Assembly: GCA_019038645.1 (NCBI GenBank) | Contig: JAHOYT010000003.1 | Coordinates: 31,527 to 95,526, forward strand | From: Bacteroidales bacterium | Lineage (GTDB): Bacteria > Bacteroidota > Bacteroidia > Bacteroidales > UBA12077 | Length of the DNA: 64,000 bases | Direction of reading: 5' to 3' | Shown here: positions 10,834 to 21,970 of the stretch, in pieces | How the letters are laid out: each line of letters starts with the position of its first letter | Position numbering within the stretch: the stretch's first letter is position 1 | Program-made: the position numbers and the translations under genes | The notes under the pieces: model-generated | What the model was told of the DNA's origin: nothing | The model's input: only the letters and a program-made list of their open reading frames with translations | Databases searched by the model: none

Positions 10834-11577
10834 CTATTCCATTGCTTCTGCAATCTCATCTGTAAGCTCCAGACTATGGTATACATCCTGAACATCTTCA
10901 TCATCCTCAAATGCGTCGATCATTTTTAAAACTTTTAATGCATTAACAACATCCAATACTTTTGTATCATTTGGAACACGTTGTAATCCTGCATTTTCAA
11001 CTTCAACATTCAAAGAATCCAGCTTTTTCTGTACACTCCCGAAATCTTCCTTTGCAGTTGTAATCGTAATTAAACCTTCGTCAATTTCAATATCCTCAGC
11101 ACCAGCATCTATCATCTCAAGTTCGAATTCATCCATATCCATATCTTCCGAAACCGGAAAGTTAAAAATACCTTTAGTATCAAAAAGGAAAGTTAATGAT
11201 CCGTTTTTACCTAAGTTTCCTCCGTATTTTGTAAATACAGCTCTTACATTACTAACCGTCCTGTTTTTATTATCTGTTAAGCAATCAACAAATACAGCAA
11301 TTCCAAAGGGAGCGTATCCTTCAAAAGACATTTCTTCAAGGTTATCACCTTCTTTATCAGCTTTGCTAATTGCACGCTCAACATTATCTTTAGGCATATT
11401 AACACCTTTGGCATTATTCATTGCTAAACGTAATCTTGGATTAGCTTCCGGATCGGGGCCACTTTCTTTAACAGCTATTGAAATTTCTTTTACAATTTTT
11501 GAGAACATTTTAGATCGCTTAGCGTCTGCTGCTCCCTTTTTTCTTTTAATAGTTGACCATTTACTGTGACCTGACAT
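10834..11577 (-). CDS. YebC/PmpR family DNA-binding regulatory protein
   Basis: MSGHSKWSTIKRKKGAADAKRSKMFSKIVKEI signature. Confidence 0.96.
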   Translation of the reverse strand: MSGHSKWSTIKRKKGAADAKRSKMFSKIVKEISIAVKESGPDPEANPRLRLAMNNAKGVNMPKDNVERAISKADKEGDNLEEMSFEGYAPFGIAVFVDCLTDNKNRTVSNVRAVFTKYGGNLGKNGSLTFLFDTKGIFNFPVSEDMDMDEFELEMIDAGAEDIEIDEGLITITTAKEDFGSVQKKLDSLNVEVENAGLQRVPNDTKVLDVVNALKVLKMIDAFEDDEDVQDVYHSLELTDEIAEAME

Positions 11578-11767
11578 AACAATATATTTATTGTGTTTAT
11601 TATATAATATGATAGCAGTAAAATTAATAAATTTTAGAAATAAATATTCAACTAGCCAGGAAAATAAATTATACGAAACAGTCTTTATTAAGAAAAACTG
11701 ATAATCTGAATTTTACTTTATATTTTTAATAAATTTGCATAGGTATTTTCACATAAGAATATTTAAA

Positions 11768-13141
11768 ATGGATAGTTCAAAATCGGGAGAATCTCAAAAA
11801 CTATATATTGAAACATATGGATGCCAAATGAATGTTGCAGACAGCGAAGTTGTTGCGTCTGTAATGGAAGATAAAGGCTATATTGTAACCGAAGATATTT
11901 ACGAAGCAGATGTAATTCTGGTAAATACATGCTCCATAAGGGAAAATGCAGAACAGCGCATCTGGGGCCGTTTGGATGTTTTTAAGCAAATTAAAAAGAA
12001 AAAACCTGAACTTACTGTTGGTGTGATTGGCTGCATGGCAGAAAGGCTTAAAGAAAAATTAATTGAAGAAAAGAAAATTGTTGACCTTGTAGTCGGACCC
12101 GATGCCTACAGAAGCTTACCCGAATTACTGGAAACTGTAGAAGCAGGACAAAAAGCAATAAACGTGATCTTGTCTAAAGAAGAAACTTATGCAGATATAA
12201 GCCCTGTGAGACTAGACAAGAATGGTGTTTCTGCTTTTATTTCTATAATGCGCGGGTGTAATAATATGTGTTCTTATTGTATTGTACCTTATGTACGTGG
12301 AGCTGAGCGTAGCAGGGATCCGCAATCAATTTTAAGAGAAGCTGAAGATCTTTTTCAAAAAGGATATAAAGAAATAACTTTACTGGGACAAAATGTTGAT
12401 TCATATAACTGGAAATCAGAAGATCATGACCTGACTGCAGGCAAGCAAGGTAGAACAATAAAATTTGCTCAACTACTTGAAATGGTTGCTAAAATTAGTT
12501 CTACATTAAGAATCAGATTTTCCACATCACATCCGAAAGATATGTCTGATGATGTGCTTTTTACAATGGCAATGTACAGTAATATATGTAATCATATTCA
12601 TTTACCGGCACAATCCGGAAGTACTGAAGTTCTTGAAAAGATGAAACGCGATTATTCAAGAGAATGGTATATGGATAAAATATTGTCGATTAAAAAAATT
12701 CTGCCAGACTGTGCTATCTCGACCGATATTATGACTGGTTTCTCAGGAGAAACAGAAGAAAATCATCAAGAAACACTTAGCTTAATGACCTGGGTTAATT
12801 ATGATTATGCCTTCATGTTTAAATACTCTGAACGACCTAAAACATACGCAGCCAGACACTTAAAAGATGACGTTGCTGAAGATGTTAAGTCAAAAAGATT
12901 AACAGAAATAATTGAATTACAAGGAAAACTGTCTGAAATAAGTAAAAAAATAGATCTGGGAAAAGTATTTGAGGTGCTGGTTGAGGGTGTTTCAAAAAAA
13001 TCAGAAGATCAATTATTTGGTAGAAACTCACAAAACAAAGTAGTTGTTTTTCCTAAACAAAATTATAAAACCGGTGATTATGTTTTTGTAGAAATAACAG
13101 ACTGCACTTCGGCTACACTTATAGGCAAGCCTGTTGATTAA
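11768..13141 (+). CDS. miaB: tRNA-2-methylthio-N6-dimethylallyladenosine synthase MiaB
   Basis: YIETYGCQMNVADSE, radical SAM CxxxCxxC (RGCNNMCSYC), TRAM; start trimmed from 11735. Confidence 0.96.
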   Translation: MDSSKSGESQKLYIETYGCQMNVADSEVVASVMEDKGYIVTEDIYEADVILVNTCSIRENAEQRIWGRLDVFKQIKKKKPELTVGVIGCMAERLKEKLIEEKKIVDLVVGPDAYRSLPELLETVEAGQKAINVILSKEETYADISPVRLDKNGVSAFISIMRGCNNMCSYCIVPYVRGAERSRDPQSILREAEDLFQKGYKEITLLGQNVDSYNWKSEDHDLTAGKQGRTIKFAQLLEMVAKISSTLRIRFSTSHPKDMSDDVLFTMAMYSNICNHIHLPAQSGSTEVLEKMKRDYSREWYMDKILSIKKILPDCAISTDIMTGFSGETEENHQETLSLMTWVNYDYAFMFKYSERPKTYAARHLKDDVAEDVKSKRLTEIIELQGKLSEISKKIDLGKVFEVLVEGVSKKSEDQLFGRNSQNKVVVFPKQNYKTGDYVFVEITDCTSATLIGKPVD

Positions 13142-13179
13142 TTCATAAACCGAATTTATTCCGGAAATATCCTGAAATA

Positions 13180-13485
13180 TTAATTTATTTCAAAAACACG
13201 GTCTAATTCAACTAACTGCATAAGTTCCATTAATTCTTCAGAAAGGTTTATTAGATTTAAATTTGAATTATGCAGTTTTGAAGTTTTATATAAACTTAAA
13301 AGTGCCTCAAAGCCTGAGCTATCGATAAATTTTATTCCGGAAAAATTTAAAGTCAAATTTGAATCGGCCTGACATATTAAAGAAACCAATCTGGATTCAA
13401 TTTCTTTAGAATTTAAGACATTTAACTTTGTAACATTATAAAAAGACACTAAGAATCTATTATCAATCTGATCAACTGTAAGCAT
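13180..13485 (-). CDS. STAS-domain protein (anti-sigma factor antagonist-like)
   Basis: LTLNFSGIKFIDSSGFEALLSLYK STAS phosphosite motif. Confidence 0.85.
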   Translation of the reverse strand: MLTVDQIDNRFLVSFYNVTKLNVLNSKEIESRLVSLICQADSNLTLNFSGIKFIDSSGFEALLSLYKTSKLHNSNLNLINLSEELMELMQLVELDRVFEIN

Positions 13486-13616
13486 AGTATATATATGGGA
13501 TTAATTATTCGATGTGAAAATACGATCAGATTAATTAATACTTTAAATAAAAGAAGCTAAGTTTTTAACAAAAATTGTTAAAGTTTTACACATCGAAAAA
13601 TTATGAACAGCTCCTT

Positions 13617-14957
13617 TTAAAAAGTAAGAGTAAAAACTGCGCCTTCATTAGGTTCAGACTTCACAGAAATATTTCCTTTATGCAGGAACATAATTTGTCT
13701 GGCAATACTCAACCCAATACCTGAACCTTCGGGCTTTGTAGTATAAAAAGGGATAAATATATTTTCAAGTTCTTCAATTGAAATACCCATCCCATTATCT
13801 TTAATAATAATAACAATATGATTTTCTGCGTTTCGGTTTATTTCTATTTCCAGAATCGGTTTTTCAGTTTCCTTTAAAGCATCAATAGCGTTTAAAATGA
13901 TATTTAAGAAAGCCTGTTCAACCAGAGATTGATCAGCGATTATTTTAATTTCGTCCTCAGGAATGTTAACATTAAGCAGGATTCCTGATTCATTTATTTT
14001 TGATTTAAGTAAAGAAATAATTCTACTAATAACCGGTTGTATGGAAATCTCTTTAAGCTCCGGTTTTGGCATTTTAGTAAAACTTCTTGTTGCCTCAACA
14101 AAATTAACAAGGCCTTTACTTCTGCTTTCAATCGTATTTAAGCCTTCTTTAATATCAGATTTTTGCTCTTCGTTAATTTCCGTAAAAAACTGATTGTTTT
14201 TATCAAAAAGCATTTGATAAACCAATCCGGATAAATTAGAAATTGGAATTGCTGAATTCATTATTTCGTGCGTTAAAACCCTGGTAAGTTTTTGCCATGA
14301 TTCTAATTCATTTTGTTCCAGTTCACTTTGAACATTAAGGAATGTAAACAATCTATAATCTTCCTTAAGCACTTTAAAATCTGCTAACTGAATTGAATAG
14401 TTATATAATTCACCTCTAATACTGAATTTAACTAATTTTTTTTCTCCAGTTTTCAATTTTTTTAATATGCCGGGTAAATCATCATTTGAAATATGTAAAG
14501 AATTAATATTTCTGAGAACATTTTTCTTAAATAATTTATTGGATGAATTGTTTGATAAAACAATTTTTCCGGAGCTGTCGACACATACAATCGCAGTATC
14601 AACCTGGTTTATTATTGTCTGCAGGTACTGATAATTAATCTGAGCTTCATCACGTAATGAAACAATTACCTGTGAAAGTTTCTGAAATGCATTGTTTAAA
14701 TCCAGATCTTCAAAACTTTTTGAAAAAGGAGGAGAAAAATCATCCTGATCTATAGAATTCAAAAAATGGGATAATTTTTTATATTCTCTTTTAATAAATC
14801 TTAAAAAAATTACAATAGCTCCAAGGTTAATTAAGAAAATCCAAAATGACGTTAACCAAAAATATGTATTAAATAAGATATAAACACCTGCGGCTGTTAA
14901 TATAATAATTACAACAATATAAAATATTGAGATATTTCTAAACGTTTTAAATATCAT
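13617..14957 (-). CDS. NtrB-like sensor histidine kinase
   Basis: 2 TM, PAS-like region, H-box LTHEIMNSAIPISNLSG, N/G boxes. Confidence 0.92.
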   Translation of the reverse strand: MIFKTFRNISIFYIVVIIILTAAGVYILFNTYFWLTSFWIFLINLGAIVIFLRFIKREYKKLSHFLNSIDQDDFSPPFSKSFEDLDLNNAFQKLSQVIVSLRDEAQINYQYLQTIINQVDTAIVCVDSSGKIVLSNNSSNKLFKKNVLRNINSLHISNDDLPGILKKLKTGEKKLVKFSIRGELYNYSIQLADFKVLKEDYRLFTFLNVQSELEQNELESWQKLTRVLTHEIMNSAIPISNLSGLVYQMLFDKNNQFFTEINEEQKSDIKEGLNTIESRSKGLVNFVEATRSFTKMPKPELKEISIQPVISRIISLLKSKINESGILLNVNIPEDEIKIIADQSLVEQAFLNIILNAIDALKETEKPILEIEINRNAENHIVIIIKDNGMGISIEELENIFIPFYTTKPEGSGIGLSIARQIMFLHKGNISVKSEPNEGAVFTLTF

Positions 14958-16314
14958 ATTTCTTCATTTTTCGATACAGGGTACTTCTTCCCAAGCCAAG
15001 TTCACCTGCAGCTTTTGTATAATTCCCATTGTACTTCTGTATAGCATTAATAATTGCCTGTTTCTCAAGATTCTCAACATTAAGTGAATCAGTCAAATTA
15101 GTTTTGTTATATTTTTTAAGAGAAAAATCTGTTTCTGTAATTGTTTTATCCTCTGTCATTATTACTGCTCTTTCAACCAGATGTTGCAGTTCTCTAATAT
15201 TTCCTGGCCAGTTATAATCTGAAAGAGCCTGAGTTGCTTTGGAAGAAACCTTTAGATCTCTTTTGTTATACTTTTCGCTATATTTTTTCAGAAAACTTTC
15301 CGTTAATACGGGAATATCTTCTTTCCTGTTTCTTAAAGGAGGAATATTTATTTCAACAGTATTTATTCTATACAATAAGTCCTGTCTGAATTCACCCCTT
15401 TCAACCATTTGATACAAATCTTTATTTGTTGCACAAATTAACCTGATGTCTATATCAATATTTTTATTTGACCCCACAGGGTTTATTGTCCTGTTTTGAA
15501 TAACAGATAATAATTTCGACTGGAGATTTAGAGGGAGATTTCCTATTTCATCCAAAAACAGAGTTCCTTCTGAAGCTATTTCAAATCTTCCGGGTTTATC
15601 TTCTTTTGCATCTGTGAATGCTCCTTTTTTATGTCCAAATAATTCTGATTCAAATAATGTTTCAGAAATAGCACCAAGATCTACATTAATAAAAGGATTC
15701 TCAGAGCGCTTTGATTTTCGGTGAATCTCTCTTGCCACCACTTCTTTACCTGTTCCGTTTTCTCCCAAAACTAAAACCGTTGCGTCTGTCCCCGACACTT
15801 TTTCAATTGCTGAAAATACAGGCTTCATTGAACCTGATTTGCTTATAATTTCAGGGAAATTTTTTTCGATTTCCTGATTTAGTATTTGTTGAGTAAACTG
15901 TAATTTATTTACTTGTTTTCGGGTTTTACTTAATTTAAAAACTGATTGTACCGTTGCTAAGAATTTTTGAGTTTCCCAGGGTTTTACAATAAACTCACAT
16001 GCTCCTAATTTCATTGCTTCTACAGCTATTTGTATATCTCCATACGCAGTATTCATTAATACACATAATTCAGAGTCAATTTCCAGAATCTTTTTTAACC
16101 AAAATAGGCCTTCCGCTCCGTTTGTAGCTCCTGGTTTAAAATTCATATCAAGAATAATAAGATCAAAATCTTCATTTTTTATATAATCAGGAATCCTTTT
16201 TGGATTTTCTTCTGTTACTATATCCGTAAAGCATTGTTTTAAAGCAATACGTGCTGTAGTTAAAACATCTTTATCATCATCAACAATTAAGATCCTCCCC
16301 TTGATACTGCCCAT
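14947..16314 (-). CDS. Sigma54-dependent response regulator (NtrC family)
   Basis: REC domain, AAA+ with GENGTGKE and FESELFGHKKGAFTDA (GAFTGA variant), Fis-type HTH. Confidence 0.96.
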   Translation of the reverse strand: MGSIKGRILIVDDDKDVLTTARIALKQCFTDIVTEENPKRIPDYIKNEDFDLIILDMNFKPGATNGAEGLFWLKKILEIDSELCVLMNTAYGDIQIAVEAMKLGACEFIVKPWETQKFLATVQSVFKLSKTRKQVNKLQFTQQILNQEIEKNFPEIISKSGSMKPVFSAIEKVSGTDATVLVLGENGTGKEVVAREIHRKSKRSENPFINVDLGAISETLFESELFGHKKGAFTDAKEDKPGRFEIASEGTLFLDEIGNLPLNLQSKLLSVIQNRTINPVGSNKNIDIDIRLICATNKDLYQMVERGEFRQDLLYRINTVEINIPPLRNRKEDIPVLTESFLKKYSEKYNKRDLKVSSKATQALSDYNWPGNIRELQHLVERAVIMTEDKTITETDFSLKKYNKTNLTDSLNVENLEKQAIINAIQKYNGNYTKAAGELGLGRSTLYRKMKKYDI

Positions 16315-16352
16315 AATTATTATTAATATTGATATTATTCAAAAGTACGAAT

Positions 16353-16392
16353 TGTCTCAATATGACACAAATTTTTGTGCCATATTGGGACA
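16353..16392. promoter_or_regulatory. 40-bp near-palindrome: two head-to-head enhancer-type sites (TGTGYCATATTGRGACA)
   Basis: TGTCTCAATATGACACAAATTTTTGTGCCATATTGGGACA; the two 17-mers match 15/17 after reverse complementing one. Confidence 0.85.
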
Positions 16393-16455
16393 CTACTACA
16401 TTAAAAAACAATAGACATAAACCACAAATACTTTATTGTCAGGCGTTTTTAGAGA

Positions 16456-16472
16456 TTGGCACAATTTTATCA
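16456..16472 (+). promoter_or_regulatory. Possible sigma54 -24/-12 promoter for the FtsX-like permease
   Basis: TTGGCACAATTTTATCA: good -24 element, degenerate -12; about 37 bp before ATG at 16509. Confidence 0.5.
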
Positions 16473-16508
16473 TTAGTTCTTATTAAACAGGGCTAAAATT
16501 ACTAAAAG

Positions 16509-18893
16509 ATGATAAAAAATTATTTAAAAACAGCGTTTAGGAACATTTACAGGAACTTTGGATATTCGTTAATAAATTTTATCGGATTATCAATTGGAAT
16601 TACACTTTTCATTTTAATTAATTTATTTGTAATAAATGAATATTCGTTCGATAAATTCAACGAAAATTACGATCGGATTTATAGATTCGAGCAGGGAGAT
16701 GCAGAATCCGTTCATCTACCATCAGCTATGGGTCTCGATGCTCAGGACTGGTATCCAGAAATTGAAAAAGTAGTAAGATTTAAATCCTGGGGAAGTCAGG
16801 TTTTTCATCATGAGGCTACAACTTTTAAAATTCCTCATATTATGCTTACCGATTCTACATTTTTTGATGTTTTTACAACTCAATTTGTAAAAGGAAATCC
16901 GGAAACAGCTTTTGAAGTCGCTAACTCTATTATTCTAACAGAACGAATAGCAAAAATATTTTTTGGTGATATTGACCCCATTAATCAGATTATTAAAACA
17001 ACCAGAGGTTATGAACTTGTTGTGAAGGGTGTTATCAAAGAATTTCCAAATTTTCATATTCAAATAGAAGCATTAATCCCTTTTAAACTTTTAGGGGTTT
17101 TAAATGGTAAAGAATATTTAAGGAGTTACGGAACCTGGCAATTTCAAACATACTTTTTGCTTCCTGAATATTTCGATAGTAAAAATTTGGAAAGAAAGCT
17201 GGACGATGAATTTACAAAAAAATTTGCCGAGCATTTTGAAGATGGCGAAGACCTTATTATTACATTAAGACCGTTAAAAGATGTGTATTTCGCAGATCAT
17301 ACTCAGGCAGATTTTGGTGTAATACATGGCAATAAAAATAACGTAAAGCTATTTTTTGCAATTGGTCTTTTTATCATTTTTATAGCCTGTATTAACTTTA
17401 TAAACCTTACTACAGCAAAAGCTTCTTCAAGAGCAACAGAAGTAGGAATGCGAAAAGTTTTAGGAGGCTTTAAAAGACAACTCATATTTCAGTTTTTATC
17501 TGAATCTATTTTAATAACTTTTATTTCGTTTGTGATTGCAATTACTCTTGTACAAGCCTTACTCCCTTTTTACAACAACCTAATGCAGAAGAGCTTATCT
17601 TTAATTACTGTTATTAACCCAACATTTTTGAGTATTTCAGTTGTTGGAACTATTTTAATTGGTGTTATAGCAGGGCTATACCCTTCATTTTACCTTACAG
17701 CATTTAAACCCATAAGTGTATTAAAGGGTGAAAAAACAAAAGGTAAAAGTGCTGCAATTTTTAGAAAAATATTGATCATAGTTCAATTTACAATATCCAT
17801 AGCACTAATAGCTTGTACCATTACTGTTCAGAAACAACTGAATTTTTTGAAGAATAAGGATATGGGATTCAATAAAGAAAATATTATCACTTTAAGTTTG
17901 AATTCGAATATAAGATCTCAAAAAGATGCATTTAAACAAAGGTTATTGAATCACCCGGAAATTAAAGAAGTTGCATATAGCGGGGGGAAATTAACGTCAA
18001 TTAGAAATACAGAAGGATTTGACTTTAACTCTGACGGAAAACTAACTGGCATCCAATTACATCCGATTGATCCCGCATATTTTGATCTTTATGAAATAGA
18101 ACTCATTGAGGGTCGTAATTTTAATTTTGACAGTAAAGCTGATTACCAGAAAAAGATCATATTAAATGAAGAGGCTGTAAAAAAAGCAGGCTTGAAACTT
18201 GGGGAAGCCGCAGGAACTATATTTCATAGGGATGAATGGTATTTTACTGCTTTACCAAGTAAGGAGTGCGAAATAATTGGAGTTGTTAAAAACTTTCATT
18301 ACAGGTCATTGCACGAACAAATAGGTCCTCAGGGACTTGTATGGAACGGAGATTGGCATGGTGCTGTTAACATTAAAATTCAACCTGAAAATACACAGGA
18401 AACAATAGAACTAATTGAAACGGTTTTTAAAGAATTCTCTGAAAATGTGCCTTTTGAGTATAGTTTTGTAGAAGAACAAATCGATAATTTATACAAATCG
18501 GATAATCGTTTAGGAAAATTTTTCAGGTATTTCTCAATAATTGCTATAATTATTGCAATACTTGGATTATTTGGACTTGCGGCTTTTATTGCAGAAAGTA
18601 GAACTAAGGAAATCGGTATTCGTAAATCATTAGGTTCTTCGTCATCTCAAATTATTATTATGATTTCTAAAGAATTTATTAAATGGGTTCTTGTTGCTAA
18701 TATTTTTGCAATACCTATCGCATATTACGGCATGAATAAATGGTTACAAACTTTTGCATTTAAAATCAAAATTTCTCCAGACATTTTTATATTATCGGCT
18801 TTAATTTCAATATTAATAGCATTGGTTACAGTTTTTTATCAATCTCTTAAAGCAGCACGAAGTAATCCTTCCGATGCATTACGATACGAATAA
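16509..18893 (+). CDS. FtsX/MacB-type ABC transporter permease
   Basis: MacB periplasmic-core and two FtsX-like TM regions (EVGMRKVLGGFKRQLI, EIGIRKSLGSSSSQII). Confidence 0.93.
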   Translation: MIKNYLKTAFRNIYRNFGYSLINFIGLSIGITLFILINLFVINEYSFDKFNENYDRIYRFEQGDAESVHLPSAMGLDAQDWYPEIEKVVRFKSWGSQVFHHEATTFKIPHIMLTDSTFFDVFTTQFVKGNPETAFEVANSIILTERIAKIFFGDIDPINQIIKTTRGYELVVKGVIKEFPNFHIQIEALIPFKLLGVLNGKEYLRSYGTWQFQTYFLLPEYFDSKNLERKLDDEFTKKFAEHFEDGEDLIITLRPLKDVYFADHTQADFGVIHGNKNNVKLFFAIGLFIIFIACINFINLTTAKASSRATEVGMRKVLGGFKRQLIFQFLSESILITFISFVIAITLVQALLPFYNNLMQKSLSLITVINPTFLSISVVGTILIGVIAGLYPSFYLTAFKPISVLKGEKTKGKSAAIFRKILIIVQFTISIALIACTITVQKQLNFLKNKDMGFNKENIITLSLNSNIRSQKDAFKQRLLNHPEIKEVAYSGGKLTSIRNTEGFDFNSDGKLTGIQLHPIDPAYFDLYEIELIEGRNFNFDSKADYQKKIILNEEAVKKAGLKLGEAAGTIFHRDEWYFTALPSKECEIIGVVKNFHYRSLHEQIGPQGLVWNGDWHGAVNIKIQPENTQETIELIETVFKEFSENVPFEYSFVEEQIDNLYKSDNRLGKFFRYFSIIAIIIAILGLFGLAAFIAESRTKEIGIRKSLGSSSSQIIIMISKEFIKWVLVANIFAIPIAYYGMNKWLQTFAFKIKISPDIFILSALISILIALVTVFYQSLKAARSNPSDALRYE

Positions 18894-18908
18894 ACCTTAT
18901 TCTCATTA

Positions 18909-18946
18909 AAAAAGAAGGGCTATATTAAATATATAGCTCTTTTCTA
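18909..18946 (+). terminator. Intrinsic terminator downstream of permease
   Basis: AAGGGCTATATtaaATATAGCTCTTTTCT hairpin. Confidence 0.6.
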
Positions 18947-19055
18947 TTACTCTAACATTCAGGCCATTATCTTGTCCCGATAGGGTGTTTATTTATTTCT
19001 TCATCTTTAAATTAGAAAACAAATATTAAAAAGTTAAATTTTAAAACATAAAGTT

Positions 19056-20006
19056 ATGAAAACAATAAAAAAAATAATGTTCGGAATAGTGTGGACGGCA
19101 TTTATTGTAATAAGTGTAAACGCCCAGCCAAAATCAGAAATTATTGATGATAAGGAAACAAAAATAAATTGGGCAGAAGCTGACACATTGTATACCTTCC
19201 AGTTTAATACTCAATCAAACTCATGGGTATTTTTCCAAAGGGAAATAAGAAGGTTTAATGAAAAAAATCTTCCGACTGAAAATTTTGTACAGAACCGGGA
19301 TAATATAAATCAGAATTGGGTGAATTATTTAAAAGTAAATTACACCTACGATGAAAGAGGTTTCGAAATCGAAGAAATTAAACAGGAGTGGAATCAAAGC
19401 TACAATAATTGGATTAATGCAAACCTTAAAACCATAACTTACAAGGGTAGGAAAATAGAAGAAATTTTGTTTCAGGAATGGAAAAAACCAACCAACGAAT
19501 GGTATAACATTATAAAATACCTTATTAAATATAATGACAAAGGTGTTGAAAATGCAATAACTGTTAGCCTTTATAACGGAATAACTAAAACCTGGGATAA
19601 CCACAAGAGATTTAAAATGGAATTTGACTTCATATATTCTCCTCCAACCAAGGTTGTTTCAGAAACCTGGTTAAACGAAAATTGGAAAACCGAGGGGATG
19701 TATGAACTTGAGTATAACAGTAGAGGATACAAAACAATGGAAACAAGATATACCTGGCAGAGACCTGGTATATGGATTGAAGGCATAAAAATTGAGATAA
19801 TTTATGATAAAAAAGGGAACCAGTTAGAATATAACGAGATGAGATTTGACAGTAATAATAACGACTGGACCAGGTTTAACAAGAATGAAGCTCTTTATAA
19901 TGAAGATGGATATATGACCGAAAAAATTGAATACACCTGGAACCGCAATACCAGCCAGTGGGATGTTAAAGGAAAATACAGGTTTACTACTGAAACAAAA
20001 ATATAA
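19056..20006 (+). CDS. Secreted protein with tandem Trp/Tyr/Asn-rich repeats
   Basis: Signal peptide; repeated units such as YDERGFEIEEIKQEWNQSYNNWINANLKTITY and YNEDGYMTEKIEYTWNRNTSQWDV. Confidence 0.75.
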   Translation: MKTIKKIMFGIVWTAFIVISVNAQPKSEIIDDKETKINWAEADTLYTFQFNTQSNSWVFFQREIRRFNEKNLPTENFVQNRDNINQNWVNYLKVNYTYDERGFEIEEIKQEWNQSYNNWINANLKTITYKGRKIEEILFQEWKKPTNEWYNIIKYLIKYNDKGVENAITVSLYNGITKTWDNHKRFKMEFDFIYSPPTKVVSETWLNENWKTEGMYELEYNSRGYKTMETRYTWQRPGIWIEGIKIEIIYDKKGNQLEYNEMRFDSNNNDWTRFNKNEALYNEDGYMTEKIEYTWNRNTSQWDVKGKYRFTTETKI

Positions 20007-20025
20007 TAATACTCCTAATAAGTAA

Positions 20026-20064
20026 AATAGCTCTCCCGATAAATATCGGGAGAGCTATTTTTTT
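20026..20064. terminator. Bidirectional terminator with CCCGATA/TATCGGG stem
   Basis: AATAGCTCTCCCGATAAATATCGGGAGAGCTATTTTTTT. Confidence 0.9.
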
Positions 20065-21811
20065 ATTTAATAACTTTTAACGTAAGTTCCTTAAGCTGTT
20101 TCTCATCTACAACAGACGGTGAATCAATCATTACATCCCTGCCAGAATTGTTTTTAGGGAACGCAATATAATCACGGATAGATTCGGAACCACCAAAAAC
20201 AGAACACCAACGATCAAATCCAAAAGCTATTCCTCCATGTGGAGGTGCTCCAAATCGGAATGCGTCCAGTAAAAATCCAAATTTTTCCTCAGCTTCTTCA
20301 GTTGAAATTCCAAGTGCATTAAACATTTTTTGTTGCAGTTCAGCATTAAATATCCTTATTGATCCACCTCCTATCTCAACTCCGTTTATAACAAAATCAT
20401 ATGCATTTGCATGCATTTTTGCAGGATCAGAATCAAATAATGCAATATCTTCAGTTTTTGGAGATGTAAAAGGGTGATGTTTTGCAAAAAATCGCTTCTC
20501 TTCATCGACCCATTCCAGTAAAGGAAAATCTACAACCCAGCATGGTGCAAACTTATTTTTATCTCTAAGGCCAAGTCTGTCACCCATTTCTAAACGTAAT
20601 ACATTTAATGCATTTTGGGTATCATTTTTGTTCCCTGCTAGAATTAGTAATAAGTCACCTGGTTTAGCATTCATAAAATCAGCCCAACTTTTCAAATTAT
20701 CAGGTGAAAAGAACTTATCTACAGACGATTTAAATGTTCCATCCTGATTATATTTTACATAAACTAATCCCTTTGCACCAACTTGTGGTTTTTGGACAAA
20801 TGCTGTTAACTCATCAACCTTTTTTCTTGAATATTCAGCACAACCATTAGCAACAATCCCACCAATATATTCTACACTATCAAATACTTTAAATCCTTTC
20901 CCCTGTGCAATTTCAGTTATCTCAGAAAACTTCATCCCAAATCTTAAATCAGGTTTATCCGATCCATAATAATTCATGGCATCGTCGTAAGTTATTCTTG
21001 GAAAAGATTCCTCAAATTTTGCCCCTTTTACTTCTAAAAATAAATATTTAGCTAGTCCTTCGAAAGTATTTAGTACATCCTCCTGATCAACAAATGACAT
21101 TTCACAATCAATCTGCGTGAATTCAGGCTGGCGATCTGCTCTTAAGTCTTCATCACGAAAGCATTTAACAATCTGGAAATATTTATCAAACCCTGATACC
21201 ATTAACAATTGCTTAAACGTCTGTGGTGATTGTGGTAATGCATAAAACTCTCCCGGATTCATTCTTGATGGAACAATAAAATCACGTGCACCTTCAGGTG
21301 TGGATTTAATCAAATACGGAGTTTCAATTTCCATAAATTTTTCACCATCGAGATATTTTCTGATTTCCTGACCCATTCTATGTCTTAACTCAAGATTTTC
21401 TCTTACAGGATTTCTTCTTAGATCAAGGTATCGGTATTTCATTCTTATTTCATCGCCACCATCAGTTTCGTTTTCAATAGTAAATGGGGGAATCTCAGAT
21501 TTACTTAATACTGTTAAATGTTCTGCAATAATTTCCACATCACCAGTCGGCATTTTTGGATTTTTACTACTCCTTTCAACTACATTTCCGATAATTTTTA
21601 TAACAAATTCTCTACCAAGCTCTTCTACCTGATTTTTTATTTGTTCCGGAGTATTTTCATCAAACACTAATTGTGTAATTCCGTATCTGTCACGCAATGC
21701 AACAAATGTCATTCCTCCTAAATTTCTTATGGTCTGTATCCATCCGCTTAGGGTAACTTTCTCTCCAAGATTTTCAATTCTTAATTCACCGCAGGTATGT
21801 GTCCTATACAT
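20063..21811 (-). CDS. aspS: Aspartyl-tRNA synthetase
   Basis: [10 protein letters not shown]..., class II motifs ([27 protein letters not shown]). Confidence 0.97.
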   Translation of the reverse strand: MYRTHTCGELRIENLGEKVTLSGWIQTIRNLGGMTFVALRDRYGITQLVFDENTPEQIKNQVEELGREFVIKIIGNVVERSSKNPKMPTGDVEIIAEHLTVLSKSEIPPFTIENETDGGDEIRMKYRYLDLRRNPVRENLELRHRMGQEIRKYLDGEKFMEIETPYLIKSTPEGARDFIVPSRMNPGEFYALPQSPQTFKQLLMVSGFDKYFQIVKCFRDEDLRADRQPEFTQIDCEMSFVDQEDVLNTFEGLAKYLFLEVKGAKFEESFPRITYDDAMNYYGSDKPDLRFGMKFSEITEIAQGKGFKVFDSVEYIGGIVANGCAEYSRKKVDELTAFVQKPQVGAKGLVYVKYNQDGTFKSSVDKFFSPDNLKSWADFMNAKPGDLLLILAGNKNDTQNALNVLRLEMGDRLGLRDKNKFAPCWVVDFPLLEWVDEEKRFFAKHHPFTSPKTEDIALFDSDPAKMHANAYDFVINGVEIGGGSIRIFNAELQQKMFNALGISTEEAEEKFGFLLDAFRFGAPPHGGIAFGFDRWCSVFGGSESIRDYIAFPKNNSGRDVMIDSPSVVDEKQLKELTLKVIK

Positions 21812-21970
21812 AATATTATCGTTAATAATCTTTTACAATAAAATTCATTCGTTTGAATTGCGAAAATATGATTTTATTTCCTTTTTAAAAACCGGAATCT
21901 TTTAAATATTTAAAATATCTTTTATTTAAAATTTCGAATGATATATATTTGATTCATTAAATCTTATAAT

